Assembly (NCBI GenBank): GCA_009929175.1
Contig: SABC01000001.1
Coordinates: forward strand, 1-64,000
Source: Bacteroidia bacterium
GTDB taxonomy: Bacteria; Bacteroidota; Bacteroidia; Bacteroidales; UBA932
Length of the DNA stretch: 64,000 nt
Direction: 5' to 3'
Part shown: one piece after another, positions 46,726 through 57,100 of the stretch
Numbering within the stretch: the stretch's first letter is position 1
How the letters are laid out: every line of letters starts with the position of its first letter
Program-made: the position numbers and the translations under genes
The notes under the pieces: generated by a model
What the model saw: the letters and a program-made list of their open reading frames with translations, nothing else
Database searches by the model: none
Told to the model about the DNA's origin: nothing

Positions 46726-47775
46726 TTAGTAAGAAGACCCGGCACTACGGAGGAGTTCACGCTCCTCCTTATTGTATAATATCCACTCCCAAAACGGGCG
46801 AAGCTCATCTTTGAACACATAGAGAAGCACAATCACAACTATTACAGTGAAGATTATGCCAAGTATCATAATTACCCTCTTAACAAACTTACCGGAGTCA
46901 CTTTTTTTGCTTTCATCATTTTTTGGGGAAACAATCTCTGCATATCTTGCAGGTTTTGAGGCAGGACGATGTTCCGATACCAGGGGTTGTGACTCATCTG
47001 TCTGAGAATGCGCAGAATGAGAAACTTCTTTGGTTTGGACTACTTCTTCAATTTGAACAGGCTGAGAATCGGCTGATTCCGGCTCATCAAATTGTAAATC
47101 TATATGTTGTTTTTCAACCGGTTGCGAGTCCATAGGTTGAGATTCAGGTTGGATTACCGGTTGGATTACCGGTTGTATATCCGGTTCAATATCTGGTTGA
47201 GACAGCACAACATCTTCAATAACTGGCTCATGAACAGTGGGCGTCAATGGTCTCCCATGTTGGATCTCCCTGATCAATGGTTCATGGCTCTCTTTTTGGA
47301 AAAAATTTGGCACAGGTTTGCCCGTCAACTCCTCAACCAGCCCCCTTTTGGGCATCAACTTTACGTTCACAGGCTTAAGACCAAATGTTTCGGTGTAATT
47401 GAAAAGATCCTTGTCTGCTACAAAGAAATAATCGTTTTGCTCGGTAGCCCTCATGGTCCCAAATTCGGGAATCCTTACGCTTTTGGCCACATTGAGTTCC
47501 GACTTAAGGCTTTTTACAAGCTCCGATATCTCCCTCCTGGCCTCCTCTTCACTTACCCCTTTGTTTGCTGCATACTCTTTTTCCAACAATTGGTCATTCC
47601 AAATTTCGCTCGGGCGAAACAGTATCCTCCTGAATGGCGGATGTATGACTCTGGCCCTGTCCGAAAACACAGAGGGTGCCATCTCTGCAATGAAACTTCC
47701 CATACCTGGCAACGAAACCCTGTCGTTTTCCAGAATAAGGGCTTTAAGTATTTTTGAAATCAGCTCTAAATCCAT
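46726..47775 (-). CDS. HU-CCDC81-type protein with Gln/Pro-rich linker and membrane helix
   Basis: 349 residues from ATG 47775; ATG 47793 lies only one base past a -7 box so the shorter start is preferred. Residues 1 to about 75 resemble the HU-CCDC81 fold (LISKILKALILENDRVSLPGMGSF), followed by a second similar domain up to about 150. Then comes a disordered stretch (about 165-290) with QPVI/QPDI/EPDI repeats, and a single membrane helix (about 300-323, IMILGIIFTVIVVIVLLYVF) with a short charged tail. Related Bacteroidota proteins usually end in a SPOR domain; here the end is only KDELRPFWEWILYNKEERE and no SPOR is seen. It could link the chromosome or a cytoplasmic partner to the envelope. 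Confidence 0.72.
   Translation of the reverse strand: MDLELISKILKALILENDRVSLPGMGSFIAEMAPSVFSDRARVIHPPFRRILFRPSEIWNDQLLEKEYAANKGVSEEEARREISELVKSLKSELNVAKSVRIPEFGTMRATEQNDYFFVADKDLFNYTETFGLKPVNVKLMPKRGLVEELTGKPVPNFFQKESHEPLIREIQHGRPLTPTVHEPVIEDVVLSQPDIEPDIQPVIQPVIQPESQPMDSQPVEKQHIDLQFDEPESADSQPVQIEEVVQTKEVSHSAHSQTDESQPLVSEHRPASKPARYAEIVSPKNDESKKSDSGKFVKRVIMILGIIFTVIVVIVLLYVFKDELRPFWEWILYNKEERELLRSAGSSY
47147..47197. repeat. 12-bp tandem repeat in the HU-CCDC81-like gene
   Basis: Four units of 12 bases beginning GGTT (47147, 47159, 47171, 47183): the first two are identical (ggttggattacc) and the others diverge. They encode the QPVI/QPDI/EPDI repeats on the minus strand. Confidence 0.85.
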
Positions 47776-47794
47776 AATTTTCTTTGCAATCATA

Positions 47795-47802
47795 CAAAGT
47801 TA
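47795..47802 (-). promoter_or_regulatory. -7 box for the HU-CCDC81-like gene
   Basis: TAACTTTG on the minus strand, 19 bases before ATG 47775 and directly against the alternative ATG 47793, which it makes unlikely. Confidence 0.45.
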
Positions 47803-47822
47803 AAAAAATTACCATTAAAAGA

Positions 47823-47853
47823 TTTGTATATTTAATTTTTCGCCTTATATTTG
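47823..47853 (+). promoter_or_regulatory. Promoter of tRNA-Asn
   Basis: TTTG (47823-47826), exactly 19 bases, then TATATTTG (47846-47853). This is the best Bacteroidota promoter in the window; the start would be near 47858, about 20 bases before the mature tRNA. Confidence 0.8.
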
Positions 47854-47876
47854 CAGTCCCAAAACGGAAATAACAC

Positions 47877-47950
47877 TCCTCGTTAGCTCAGTTGGTTAGA
47901 GCACCTGACTGTTAATCAGGGGGTCCTAGGTTCAAGTCCTAGACGGGGAG
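47877..47950 (+). tRNA. tRNA-Asn (anticodon GTT)
   Basis: The 74-base sequence folds into a full cloverleaf: acceptor TCCTCGT/ACGGGGA (one G-U), D-arm with GCTCAGTTGGTTAGAGC, anticodon arm CCTGA-CTGTTAA-TCAGG with anticodon GTT, and T-arm with GGTTCAAGTCC. The discriminator base is G. CCA is not encoded. A single tRNA unit between a promoter and a terminator. Confidence 0.97.
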
Positions 47951-47959
47951 CAAAAAATT

Positions 47960-47998
47960 AAAGGTCACTTTCTCAAAAGAAGTGACCTTTTTCTTTTT
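47960..47998 (+). terminator. Intrinsic terminator of tRNA-Asn
   Basis: An 11-bp perfect stem AAAGGTCACTT (47960-47970) with AAGTGACCTTT (47980-47990) and a 9-base loop, followed by TTCTTTTT. Confidence 0.9.
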
Positions 47999-48021
47999 CA
48001 GAGACTTTTAAAGAAACCCCT

Positions 48022-48029
48022 TATCTTTG
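48022..48029 (+). promoter_or_regulatory. -7 box for sbcD
   Basis: TATCTTTG ends four bases before the sbcD ATG at 48034, again implying a transcript with almost no leader. No TTTG at -33. Confidence 0.45.
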
Positions 48030-48033
48030 CTGT

Positions 48034-49245
48034 ATGAAAATCATACACACAGCAGACTGGCACCTTGGGCAGACTTTTTTTGATTACGACCGTACTCCGG
48101 AGCATGTTGCTTTCCTGGAGTGGTTGAAAGTGGTAGTTGTTGAGCAAAAAGCCGACCTGCTCCTGGTAAGCGGAGATGTGTTCGACAACTCGAATCCCTC
48201 TGCACGGGCACAAAACCTATACTATACCTTCCTGTGGGAGATATCCCGGTGTGCCCCCGGCTTGCAGGTAATCATAGTGGCGGGGAACCACGACTCGGCA
48301 GCCAGGCTGGAGGCCCCTGCACCATTGCTTGAGGGGCTCAACATTACTGTCAGAGGGATAGTAAGACGTGACCCATCGGGTGAAATCGATTTGGGATACC
48401 TGGCAGTCCCTGTAAATGTCAACGGAGAACCGGCTGCGGTATGCCTTGCCGTTCCCTACCTGAGGCAGGGTGACTATCCTGATGCCGGTAGTTACTCCCT
48501 GGGGGTTGAGGCATTGTACAAACAACTGCACGGTTTTGTAAAGGATTCCGATTCGTACAAAGATCTGCCAATAATTGCCATGGGTCATTTACAGGCCACA
48601 GGATCCCGGTTATCCGAAAACGACAGGTGGGAAAGGAGTGTAATAGGGGGATTGGAAGCTGTTTCGCCCGATTCTTTCCACCAGGAGTTTCTCTATACTG
48701 CATTGGGGCACCTGCACAAAGCACAACGAGTAAGTGGCCGCGAAAACGTAAGGTATTCCGGGTCTCCGCTCCCGATGTCCTTCTCCGAAAAAAACTACAA
48801 GCAAGGGGCAACCATAATAGCCCCGGATGGAATTTCCCAATTGGTATTTGACCCCCCGGCCCGTTTGGTAACAATCCCCTCTGCACCGGCAGCAATAGAG
48901 GAGGTACTATATCAGCTGGCACAGCTTCCAGAGGGCGAAGCTACAGTACAATCCCCCTATATAGAGATCAAAGTGCTGGTTGATGGTCCGGAGCCATCAC
49001 TCAGGCACAAAATAGAGCGGGCTTTGACTGGCAAAGCCGTGAGACTTACCCGTATAGAGGCCGTACTTAAAGAGAAGGGTCCGGGCACAAAAATGATATC
49101 GTCCAGTGAGGTCAAAGAACTAAACCCTCTGGAAGTAGCAAATGGATATTTTGTTGCAAAGTATGGAGGAGAGGGGATGCCGGAAACGATGCAGAGACTT
49201 TTCTCCGAGGCATTGGAAAAAGCACAAAAGGAGGTTCAAAGATGA
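48034..49245 (+). CDS. sbcD: Exonuclease subunit SbcD
   Basis: 403 residues. The Mre11-type nuclease motifs are all there: HTADWHLGQTFFDYDR, LVSGDVFDNSNPS, IVAGNHDSAARLE, AMGHLQATGSR and YTALGHLHKAQRV, then a capping domain. With SbcC it cuts hairpins and processes DNA ends. The stop overlaps the sbcC start by 4 bases (ATGA). Confidence 0.95.
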   Translation: MKIIHTADWHLGQTFFDYDRTPEHVAFLEWLKVVVVEQKADLLLVSGDVFDNSNPSARAQNLYYTFLWEISRCAPGLQVIIVAGNHDSAARLEAPAPLLEGLNITVRGIVRRDPSGEIDLGYLAVPVNVNGEPAAVCLAVPYLRQGDYPDAGSYSLGVEALYKQLHGFVKDSDSYKDLPIIAMGHLQATGSRLSENDRWERSVIGGLEAVSPDSFHQEFLYTALGHLHKAQRVSGRENVRYSGSPLPMSFSEKNYKQGATIIAPDGISQLVFDPPARLVTIPSAPAAIEEVLYQLAQLPEGEATVQSPYIEIKVLVDGPEPSLRHKIERALTGKAVRLTRIEAVLKEKGPGTKMISSSEVKELNPLEVANGYFVAKYGGEGMPETMQRLFSEALEKAQKEVQR

Positions 49246-52200
49246 AGATTTTGCAAATAGGTGGTAAAAACCTGGCCTCATTGGAGGAGGAATTCCTTAT
49301 AGATTTTAATGACGAGCCTTTGAAGTCGGCTGGTATTTTCGCAATTTCGGGTAATACCGGATCGGGTAAATCCACCATCCTGGACGCGCTTTGCCTTGCC
49401 CTGTACGACAAGACTCCCAGGACAAACCAGGCTGTGGAAAACATTCCCATAGAGGATATTCCCGGCCAGAGTATCAACCAAGGAGACCCCCGCTCGGTCC
49501 TCAGGAGGGGTTGTGCAGAGGGGTACGCAACGGTAACATTCGTAGCTTTGAATAGGGAGGTCTACCGTTCCGAATGGCGTGTAAGGAGGGCCCGTGGCAG
49601 GGCTGACGGTGCCCTCCAGAGCACCACAATGGTATTGACCAACCTAACCCAAAATCGGGAAGAACAGGGAACCAAGACCGAACTTCTGGAACGGGTGAGG
49701 GAATTGACCGGGCTTACATTTGACCAGTTTACCCGCTCTGTCCTGTTGGCTCAGGGAGATTTTGCAACCTTTCTCAAAGCAAAACAGTCCGAAAAAGCCG
49801 ATCTGCTCGAAAAGCTCACAGGCACGGAAATCTACTCCAGGATTTCCATTGAGATCTATAACATGGCCAAGGAGGCTGAGGGGCAAAAAAGATCGATCCA
49901 AGAGAAGATCGGTTCCATTTTACTGTTGACACCGCAGGAGGAGCTCTCCCTTTTGAATGAACATAAGAGCAAAACCACAGAGCTGGTTGCAACAGCAACA
50001 TCAATAAAAGAGACCGAAAACATCCTACGTTGGTCAAAACAGCGAGACGAACTGGAAAAGTCAGTGGAAGTTTCGCGCAAAACATTCGAAGACCTTACAA
50101 AAGAGCAAACCGTTGCCGGACCACGGAACCTTTTCCTGCAACGCTACGAACAACTGCAGCAAATCAGGGATCCTTACAACCTGATGACACTCTCTGCCCG
50201 GGAACATGCCGGCAAGGAAAAAACCCTTAAAGATCTTACCGGACAAACAGAGGAGAAACGGATTGCACTCACAAATTGCGAAGCCAAGGTCCGGGAATCC
50301 AAGGATAAACTACTGGAATTGAGTAAAGAACACTCACTTTGGGAACCGGTCATAGAAACAGCAATCCAAACTGCATCTGTAACAGCACAAAAAGAGTTAT
50401 TGTACAACCAGCTCAATAAAGAGCACCAACTCCTCTCCGCTACATTGATGGGTATTAACCGGGAAATCACGGAAATAGAGAAGTTACTCAAAGCAGAGGA
50501 AGCAAAAACAGAGTATTGTAACAAATGGTTTGAACGATACCAGCCTTTTACAACAGCCTATCTCGATAAAAAAAACCTGCAAAAATCCATCGACAATCTC
50601 ATGGTATTGCAAAAAGGTGCAGCAGGCTCAAGGCAAATCATTGACCGGTGTAATATTACGCTAAAGAATAAAACAGAACGGAAAGCAGAACTTCAAAAAA
50701 CCATTGAAGAGCTGGACAAAATCCTGCCTGCAGAGATTGCAAAACTAAGGGCTTCTCTTTCGCCTGACACCCCCTGCCCTGTTTGTGGCAGCACCACACA
50801 CCCCTACACCGGGCAAGTTACCGCCGTCACACTCAGGGAAGAGGAGTTGAACCAAAGAAAAAATATAGCAAAAACGGAGTTGGAAGAGATTGAGAAATCC
50901 CTGGTAACCACCATGGAAGAGATTACCCGTGCAACTCAATCAGCCCAGATTTACGACAGCCAGCTCAAGGATAGTGAAGATTCTGTAGAAACCATCCTCA
51001 AAGGTACCGGACTTGATTGGAAACCTTTGGTGGCCGGCGGAGCCTTGGCACAAAAGCTTGACAAACTTTTCGGTTACTGGGATAAATACAGCCGTGACCT
51101 CCAAGAGGCTACCGAAAAGGAAAAAACCATTCGGAACACCCTGTTGATTCTGAATGAAAAGGCAAAGGAACAGGGAGGGATTATTGAGAGAGGTACAAAA
51201 GAGATTGAAAACCTCAAGAGGGAGATAGAGGCACTCCGGGAAAAAAGCAGCTCCCTTTTGGGAGGGAAAAGCGTGAAAGAGTTCCGTGAGGAGCAGTCGG
51301 CAGCACGCAAACAGATGGAGAAAGAGTTGGAACAGCTTGGCGCAGAATATGCGGAGTTTTCAAAGGAACACTCATCTTTGACTGCCACCTGCAAAGCTGT
51401 CCGGGAAGAGACAAAACGTTTGGCCGGCCAGGCAGCCCTTGCCCTTTCACAAATACGGGAATGGATCAGCAAAACAGGCAACCAATACACAATGGATGAG
51501 ATAGCCGAGATCCTTTCGAAGGAGCACTCCTTTATTGAAAGTGAAAAATCCTATATCCTGGATTTATCTCAAAGGGTTACTATGGCAAAGGCTACATTGA
51601 TTGAGAGGGAGGGTCAGCTGACCCATCATATCGGTCTCAATCCGGCACCCGGGCAACGGGAAGAGCCAATGTCCCTTCAAAGAACTTTGGACTCCCTTTT
51701 GGAAAGCCGTGACACCCTTCAAAAATACATCACTGCAATAGAGGTAAAACTCAAAACCAACGAAATTGAAACAAAAAAAAGCACTCAACTCCGCAAAGAA
51801 CTCGAAGAAAAAACTTTGGTGGCAGAAGAGTGGAACCGGTTAAACTCCCTGTTTGGATCGGCTAACGGAGGCAAATTCAAGGAGATTGCCCAGAGTTACA
51901 CACTGGACATACTGCTCAGCCATGCCAACATACACCTGACGGAGCTCACCTCCAGGTACAAGCTGGAGAGGACGGGCTCTTCCTTGGGGTTACAGGTAAG
52001 TGATCTGGATATGTTGGGTGAGATCAGGTCTGTCCATTCACTTTCGGGGGGAGAGTCATTTTTGATCTCCCTGGCTCTTGCGCTCGGCCTGGCATCACTC
52101 TCCACCAACCGGATGAGCGTGGAGTCACTCTTCATAGACGAAGGTTTTGGCTCACTTGACATCGAGACCCTGAGGATCGCAATCGATGCACTCGAAAGGC

Positions 52201-52331
52201 TCCGCTCAAGCGGCAGGAAAATCGGGGTTATCTCACATGTATCCGAAATGACCGAAAGGATAGGTGTTCAGGTGAAAGTTGTGAAGAGCTCCAACGGAAA
52301 GAGCCGGATAGAAATTCTATCCGGCTCATGA
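49242..52331 (+). CDS. sbcC: Exonuclease subunit SbcC (Rad50-like ATPase)
   Basis: 1029 residues. Walker A is GNTGSGKSTILDAL (about residue 36), then FDQFTRSVLLAQGDFATFLKA. Two long coiled coils (about 190-495 and 530-840) flank the zinc hook CPVCGSTTHPYTG (about 508-520). The C-terminal ATPase half has the signature HSLSGGESFLISLALALGLASL and Walker B SLFIDEGFGSLD, with VISHVSEMTERI last. The ATPase drives the SbcD nuclease. The final codons form one arm of a strong hairpin shared with the convergent hydA end. Confidence 0.95.
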   Translation: MKILQIGGKNLASLEEEFLIDFNDEPLKSAGIFAISGNTGSGKSTILDALCLALYDKTPRTNQAVENIPIEDIPGQSINQGDPRSVLRRGCAEGYATVTFVALNREVYRSEWRVRRARGRADGALQSTTMVLTNLTQNREEQGTKTELLERVRELTGLTFDQFTRSVLLAQGDFATFLKAKQSEKADLLEKLTGTEIYSRISIEIYNMAKEAEGQKRSIQEKIGSILLLTPQEELSLLNEHKSKTTELVATATSIKETENILRWSKQRDELEKSVEVSRKTFEDLTKEQTVAGPRNLFLQRYEQLQQIRDPYNLMTLSAREHAGKEKTLKDLTGQTEEKRIALTNCEAKVRESKDKLLELSKEHSLWEPVIETAIQTASVTAQKELLYNQLNKEHQLLSATLMGINREITEIEKLLKAEEAKTEYCNKWFERYQPFTTAYLDKKNLQKSIDNLMVLQKGAAGSRQIIDRCNITLKNKTERKAELQKTIEELDKILPAEIAKLRASLSPDTPCPVCGSTTHPYTGQVTAVTLREEELNQRKNIAKTELEEIEKSLVTTMEEITRATQSAQIYDSQLKDSEDSVETILKGTGLDWKPLVAGGALAQKLDKLFGYWDKYSRDLQEATEKEKTIRNTLLILNEKAKEQGGIIERGTKEIENLKREIEALREKSSSLLGGKSVKEFREEQSAARKQMEKELEQLGAEYAEFSKEHSSLTATCKAVREETKRLAGQAALALSQIREWISKTGNQYTMDEIAEILSKEHSFIESEKSYILDLSQRVTMAKATLIEREGQLTHHIGLNPAPGQREEPMSLQRTLDSLLESRDTLQKYITAIEVKLKTNEIETKKSTQLRKELEEKTLVAEEWNRLNSLFGSANGGKFKEIAQSYTLDILLSHANIHLTELTSRYKLERTGSSLGLQVSDLDMLGEIRSVHSLSGGESFLISLALALGLASLSTNRMSVESLFIDEGFGSLDIETLRIAIDALERLRSSGRKIGVISHVSEMTERIGVQVKVVKSSNGKSRIEILSGS
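52301..52327. terminator. Bidirectional-type hairpin at the sbcC and hydA 3' ends
   Basis: GAGCCGGATAG (52301-52311) pairs perfectly with CTATCCGGCTC (52317-52327), loop of five. It covers the last codons of sbcC and lies 28 bases past the hydA stop. No long T-run, so strength as a terminator is unproven. Confidence 0.6.
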
Positions 52332-52354
52332 CCTGGTTTCCAATCCAGCCTTCA

Positions 52355-54127
52355 TCAATAGATACCTCTCTCGGTATAGGCTGTATGCAGCAATTCATGT
52401 GAGATATGTCCCAGAGGTTCTGTAAGGAACTCCTCGTATATGGCTTTGATCGCCGGATTCTCGTGGGATTTACGGATAGGGTGCAGTTTGTCTTCCCTGT
52501 AAATGGAATCTGCCCGTTTTTGGCGAATGGCCCATGTAGTTGGTATTGGTTGCCCGCCACCGCCAAGGCACCCTCCCGGACATGTCATAACCTCTATGAA
52601 AGCATAGGGTGATTTTCCCTCTTCTATCTGTTCCAAAAGGGTCCTGGCATTTTTAAGGGTATGTGCCACGGCAACTTTGATCTTGGTCCCGGCAAGGTCC
52701 AGCTCTGCCTCCTTGATCCCCTCAAAACCCCTCACCACATTGAGGTCTATTTTATCCAGAGGCTTCCCTGTAATCACCTCGTAGGCTGTTCTTACAGCAG
52801 CCTCCATCACACCTCCGGTAGCTCCGAATATGACACCTGCACCTGTCGATATGCCCAGAGGCTTATCAAATTCCTCAACATGCAGATGTTCGAAATCGAC
52901 CCCTTTCCGTTTGAACATTTTGGCCAGCTCCCTTGTGGTAAGAACATAATCCACATCGTAGAAACTCTCACCCTCCTGCAAACCCATCTTCTCCTGCCAA
53001 TAGTGGAAGGCCGACTTCATCTCGGGCCGTTTGCATTCGAATTTCTTTGCAGTGCAGGGCATAATTGAAACAACCACCAATTTGCGCGGGTCTATGTTCA
53101 TCTTCTCTGCATAGTAGGTTTTGGCTACCGCTCCGAACATTTGCTGGGGCGATTTGCAGGTAGAGAGATGTTCCAGCGATTTTGGGAAGAAATGTTCTAT
53201 GAACTTAATCCAGCCGGGAGAGCATGAGGTAACCATCGGCAGGGTTCCCCCGCTCTTTATACGGTGTATCAGCTCATAACCCTCTTCCATGATTGTGAGG
53301 TCGGCAGTGAACTGAGTGTCGAAGATCTTGTCAAATCCCAGCTTCCTGAGGGCTGCCACCATTTGGCCTGTAACCAGGGCACCCTCTTCCATTCCCATGG
53401 CCTCACCTATACCCACACGGATAGCCGGTGCTGTCTGCACAATCACCACCTTGTCCTTGTCATATAGGTCCGCAAAAACTTCGTTGGTCTCATCCCTTTC
53501 TACAATGGCTGCAGTAGGGCAAACCAAAGCGCACTGGCCGCAGCTGGTACAAGCCACGTTACCAAGTCCCTTATCTTCGAATGTCCCAATCCTGCTTCTC
53601 AGCCCTCTGCCGGTGAAGTCTATGGCGAAAACAGATTGTACCTCGGCACAAACGGCAACGCATCTGCCGCAAAGGATACATTTGTCGGGGTTCCTGATTA
53701 GTGCCAGGGAGGAGTTGTCGGGCTCCATATGAGGTTTTGTACGGGGAAAGGCATCTTCCTTGATTCCCAACACCGCCGACAGATCCTGAAGTTCACAGTT
53801 TCCGTTTCTTTCGCATACCAAACAATCCTTTGGATGGTTGGCAAGGAGTAGTTCAAGGTTCATTTTGCGGGCCTGGTCTATCTGCGGGGAGTGGGTAACC
53901 ACCTCCATACCTTCACGGATGTTAGTCACACATGAACGGACCAAAGTCTTTGCCCCTTTGAGCTCCACCACGCAAATGCCACAGGATGCATTGTAGGAAA
54001 CATCCTTCAAGTAACATAGCGAAGGGATACTTATCCCTATCTCGTTGCAAGCTTCCAGGATGCTTTTGCCTCCACCCACTTCGTAAGGGCGGCCGTCGAT
54101 CGTTACATTTATTTTTTTCTTTTCCAT
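52355..54127 (-). CDS. hydA: Bifurcating-type [FeFe] hydrogenase catalytic subunit HydA
   Basis: 590 residues. Domains in order: NuoG-like [2Fe-2S] (Cys38/49/52/66), His-ligated [4Fe-4S] (His98, Cys102/105/111), two [4Fe-4S] motifs (CILCGRCVAVC at 150-160 and CTSCGQCALVC at 193-203), the H-cluster domain, and a small C-terminal subunit-like tail. H-cluster motifs are canonical group A: TSCSPGW (300-306), MPCTAKKFE (356-364) and EVMTCPGGCLGGGG (512-525). Serine replaces the second Cys in the usual TSCCPGW, as in other trimeric bifurcating enzymes. It makes or oxidises H2 with electrons from HydB/HydC and ferredoxin. It follows hydB by two bases. Confidence 0.95.
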   Translation of the reverse strand: MEKKKINVTIDGRPYEVGGGKSILEACNEIGISIPSLCYLKDVSYNASCGICVVELKGAKTLVRSCVTNIREGMEVVTHSPQIDQARKMNLELLLANHPKDCLVCERNGNCELQDLSAVLGIKEDAFPRTKPHMEPDNSSLALIRNPDKCILCGRCVAVCAEVQSVFAIDFTGRGLRSRIGTFEDKGLGNVACTSCGQCALVCPTAAIVERDETNEVFADLYDKDKVVIVQTAPAIRVGIGEAMGMEEGALVTGQMVAALRKLGFDKIFDTQFTADLTIMEEGYELIHRIKSGGTLPMVTSCSPGWIKFIEHFFPKSLEHLSTCKSPQQMFGAVAKTYYAEKMNIDPRKLVVVSIMPCTAKKFECKRPEMKSAFHYWQEKMGLQEGESFYDVDYVLTTRELAKMFKRKGVDFEHLHVEEFDKPLGISTGAGVIFGATGGVMEAAVRTAYEVITGKPLDKIDLNVVRGFEGIKEAELDLAGTKIKVAVAHTLKNARTLLEQIEEGKSPYAFIEVMTCPGGCLGGGGQPIPTTWAIRQKRADSIYREDKLHPIRKSHENPAIKAIYEEFLTEPLGHISHELLHTAYTERGIY

Positions 54128-54129
54128 GA

Positions 54130-57100
54130 TTATTCCTCCTCATTGTTTACAGTTACCCTTACATCACAACGCAGGCATCTGGCTACCTCTTCGTATGCCT
54201 GCTCTTTGGTGTAACCCAGGTTGATTTCCTTGAAATTCCCGGTCCTCTCTTCGAGGGGCCTTTTGACCGAGTAGTGCCTGTTGCCCCCTTCGGGTTTGAG
54301 TGGCACCTCGTTGCTGTAGTCAAATGCTCGGAACAATTTATGGAACCTTCGTTTGTTTGTAAGCTCAAAATCAATTACCTCAGCTGCCTTTTTGGCTATA
54401 CCCATAGCCTCTGCCGCAGTAGAAGGGCCGGTAACGGCATCCCCAATCGCGTAGATTTTGGGGAAGTTGGTTTTAAAGGTGAAGTGGTCTGCAAAGATAT
54501 TTCCGTTGGAGTGGGACTTGATCCCGAACTCTTTGAGGAAAGGTGCCTCAACCTCTTCGCCTACGGCCATGATCACGGTATCGCATCCAACGATAAAGGA
54601 TTCTCCGGTGGGCAATGGTTTGCGCCTGTTGGAGAGGTCAATATCGCCACATGCCATCCTGGCAAGCTCAATACCCCTGACCCTGTCGTTCACGTCGGTA
54701 AGTATCTCCGTCGGATTGCTCAGGAACAAGAAGTTAACCCCTTCAATTTCGGCTTCCTTGATTTCGTCCTTGTTGGCAGGCATATCGGATTTGACCCTGC
54801 GGTAAACCACTGTAACCTCGGCACCAAATCTTTGGGCAGTCCTGGCAGCATCAATTGCCACATTACCTGCCCCTATCACAACCACATTCTTGCCAATGTC
54901 GGGCTGTACCCCCTTTGCAACATCTTTGAGGAAGTCCATCCCCGAAACCACGCCTTTGAGGTCATTACCTTTCACATTGAGCAAAACATCTTTATGGGCG
55001 CCAACCGCAATTATTATCTTGTTATAGTTATGCTCCAGCTCCTCCATTGAGATATCTTTTCCGACCTTGGTATTGTACCGGAAGGTTACCCCGAGGCTTT
55101 TGATAAACTCAATTTCCCTGTCAAGAGTTTCCAAAGGAAGCCTGTATTTAGGTATGCCCCACCTCAGGATTCCTCCTGCAGCAGGATCAGCCTCAAAGAG
55201 GGTAACCTCGTGACCCAACCTTACAAGGTAAAAAGCAGCTGTTAATCCGGCAGGACCTCCACCGATTATTGCAATTTTCTTGTATGTAGGAGCCAGTTTT
55301 TCACGTATCAAACGGTTGTATATCTTTTGGGATTTCCCCTCCAGGTATACGGTGTCGGCAATATATCTATGGATATCTCCCTGCGAAACCGGTGCATCCA
55401 CAGTCTCTCTCAAGCACTTCATCTGACAATGGAAGTGACAGATACGTCCGATTGTCGATGGGAGAGGGTTGTCCCTCAAAGTAGACTCGAATGCATCTTC
55501 GAGTTTGTCTTCTTTGAGCAACTGCAGGTAACGAGGAATATTCATATGCAGAGGGCAGCTGTTGATACACAATGCTGTAAAGAGCGAATGGCAGATGCCT
55601 GGTTCACACTTTTTCTCTATCATATGGTGGTCATATTCGTCCCGGAAATAACGCAAGGTGGTGAGTACCGGGTTTGGAGCAGTCTGCCCGAGCCCGCACA
55701 AAGCCGTGCTTTTTATAGTATTCCCAAGCTTTACCAAGGTATCCAGGTCTTTTTGGTCTCCTTTGCCTTCGGTGATACGGTTGAGGATATGGAGGGTCTG
55801 GGCAAGCCCTTCTCGGCAAGGGGTACATTTCCCGCATGATTCCCCATTGGAGAATTCCGTGAAATACCTCGCCACATCTACCATACAGTTGTCCTGGTCC
55901 ATTACCACCATACCTCCCGAGCCCATAATGGTGCCTAAAGAGTTGAGTGACTCGTAGTCTACAGGCGTACTGAGGTACTCCACCGGGATACATCCTCCCG
56001 AAGGTCCACCGGTCTGTACCGCCTTTACCCTTTTTTGGGTACCGGTCCCCTCTCCTATTTTAAACACGATGGTTTCCAGTGTAGATCCCAAAGGAAGTTC
56101 GACCAAACCCGTGTTTTTGACCTTACCTACCAAAGAGAAAACTTTAGTTCCGGGGCTCTTTTCGGTTCCCGTACCGGTTAGCCACTCACCTCCCCTGGAA
56201 ATTATCACCGGCACATTGCACCATGTCTCAACATTGTTGATATTGGTGGGTTTTCCGTAAAGACCCTTTTCGGCAGGGTAAGGAGGTCTTGGAGTAGGCC
56301 TTCCTGCCTTACCCTCAATACTGTGGATAAGGGCTGTCTCCTCCCCGCAAACAAAAGCGCCTGCCCCCTCAACAATGTCTATGTCAAAGGAGAATCCCGA
56401 ATTGAGGATATTCTCTCCCAACAACCCGTGCTCTTTTGCCTGCCTGATTGCTCCTTTGAGACGTTGTACCGCCAATGGGTACTCTGCCCTTATATAAACA
56501 ACACCTTTGGAAGCACCCATTGCGTAGGCCCCTATTGTAAGGCCTTCCAGCAACATGAACGGGTCGCTTTCAATTTCGTTACGGTTCATGAATGCACCGG
56601 GATCACCTTCGTCGGCATTGCATATCACATATTTTTGATCGGCTTCTACTTTGGCCATCAATTCCCACTTGACTCCGGTTGGGAAACCGGCTCCTCCGCG
56701 CCCCCTGAGTTTTGATTTCTTGACCTCATCGGTTACTGATTCCGGAGTCAATTGGTTCAAAGCTTTGTAAAGGGGGAAATACCCGCCTACGCCAATGTAC
56801 TCTTCAATATCGTCGGGAACAATTATCCCGCAATTACGGAGTACAATCTTTTTTTGCCACTTGAAAAAGGGAACTTCGTTCCAAAGCGGGTATTCATGCA
56901 GCCCTTGGCCGTACTTGAATTCCCCTGTTATAAAGTCCCACTCCTCAACCCGGCACAAAACATTCCTGTATGGCATTATGCCCCTTTCGATGCCCATAAT
57001 TATTGGAACCACATCGTTTTCGGTTACCCGGTGCATTATTATAAGGGGCTTCCCTGGAATAAAGATATTTACCAGTGGTTCCTCGGCACAAAATCCAAAA

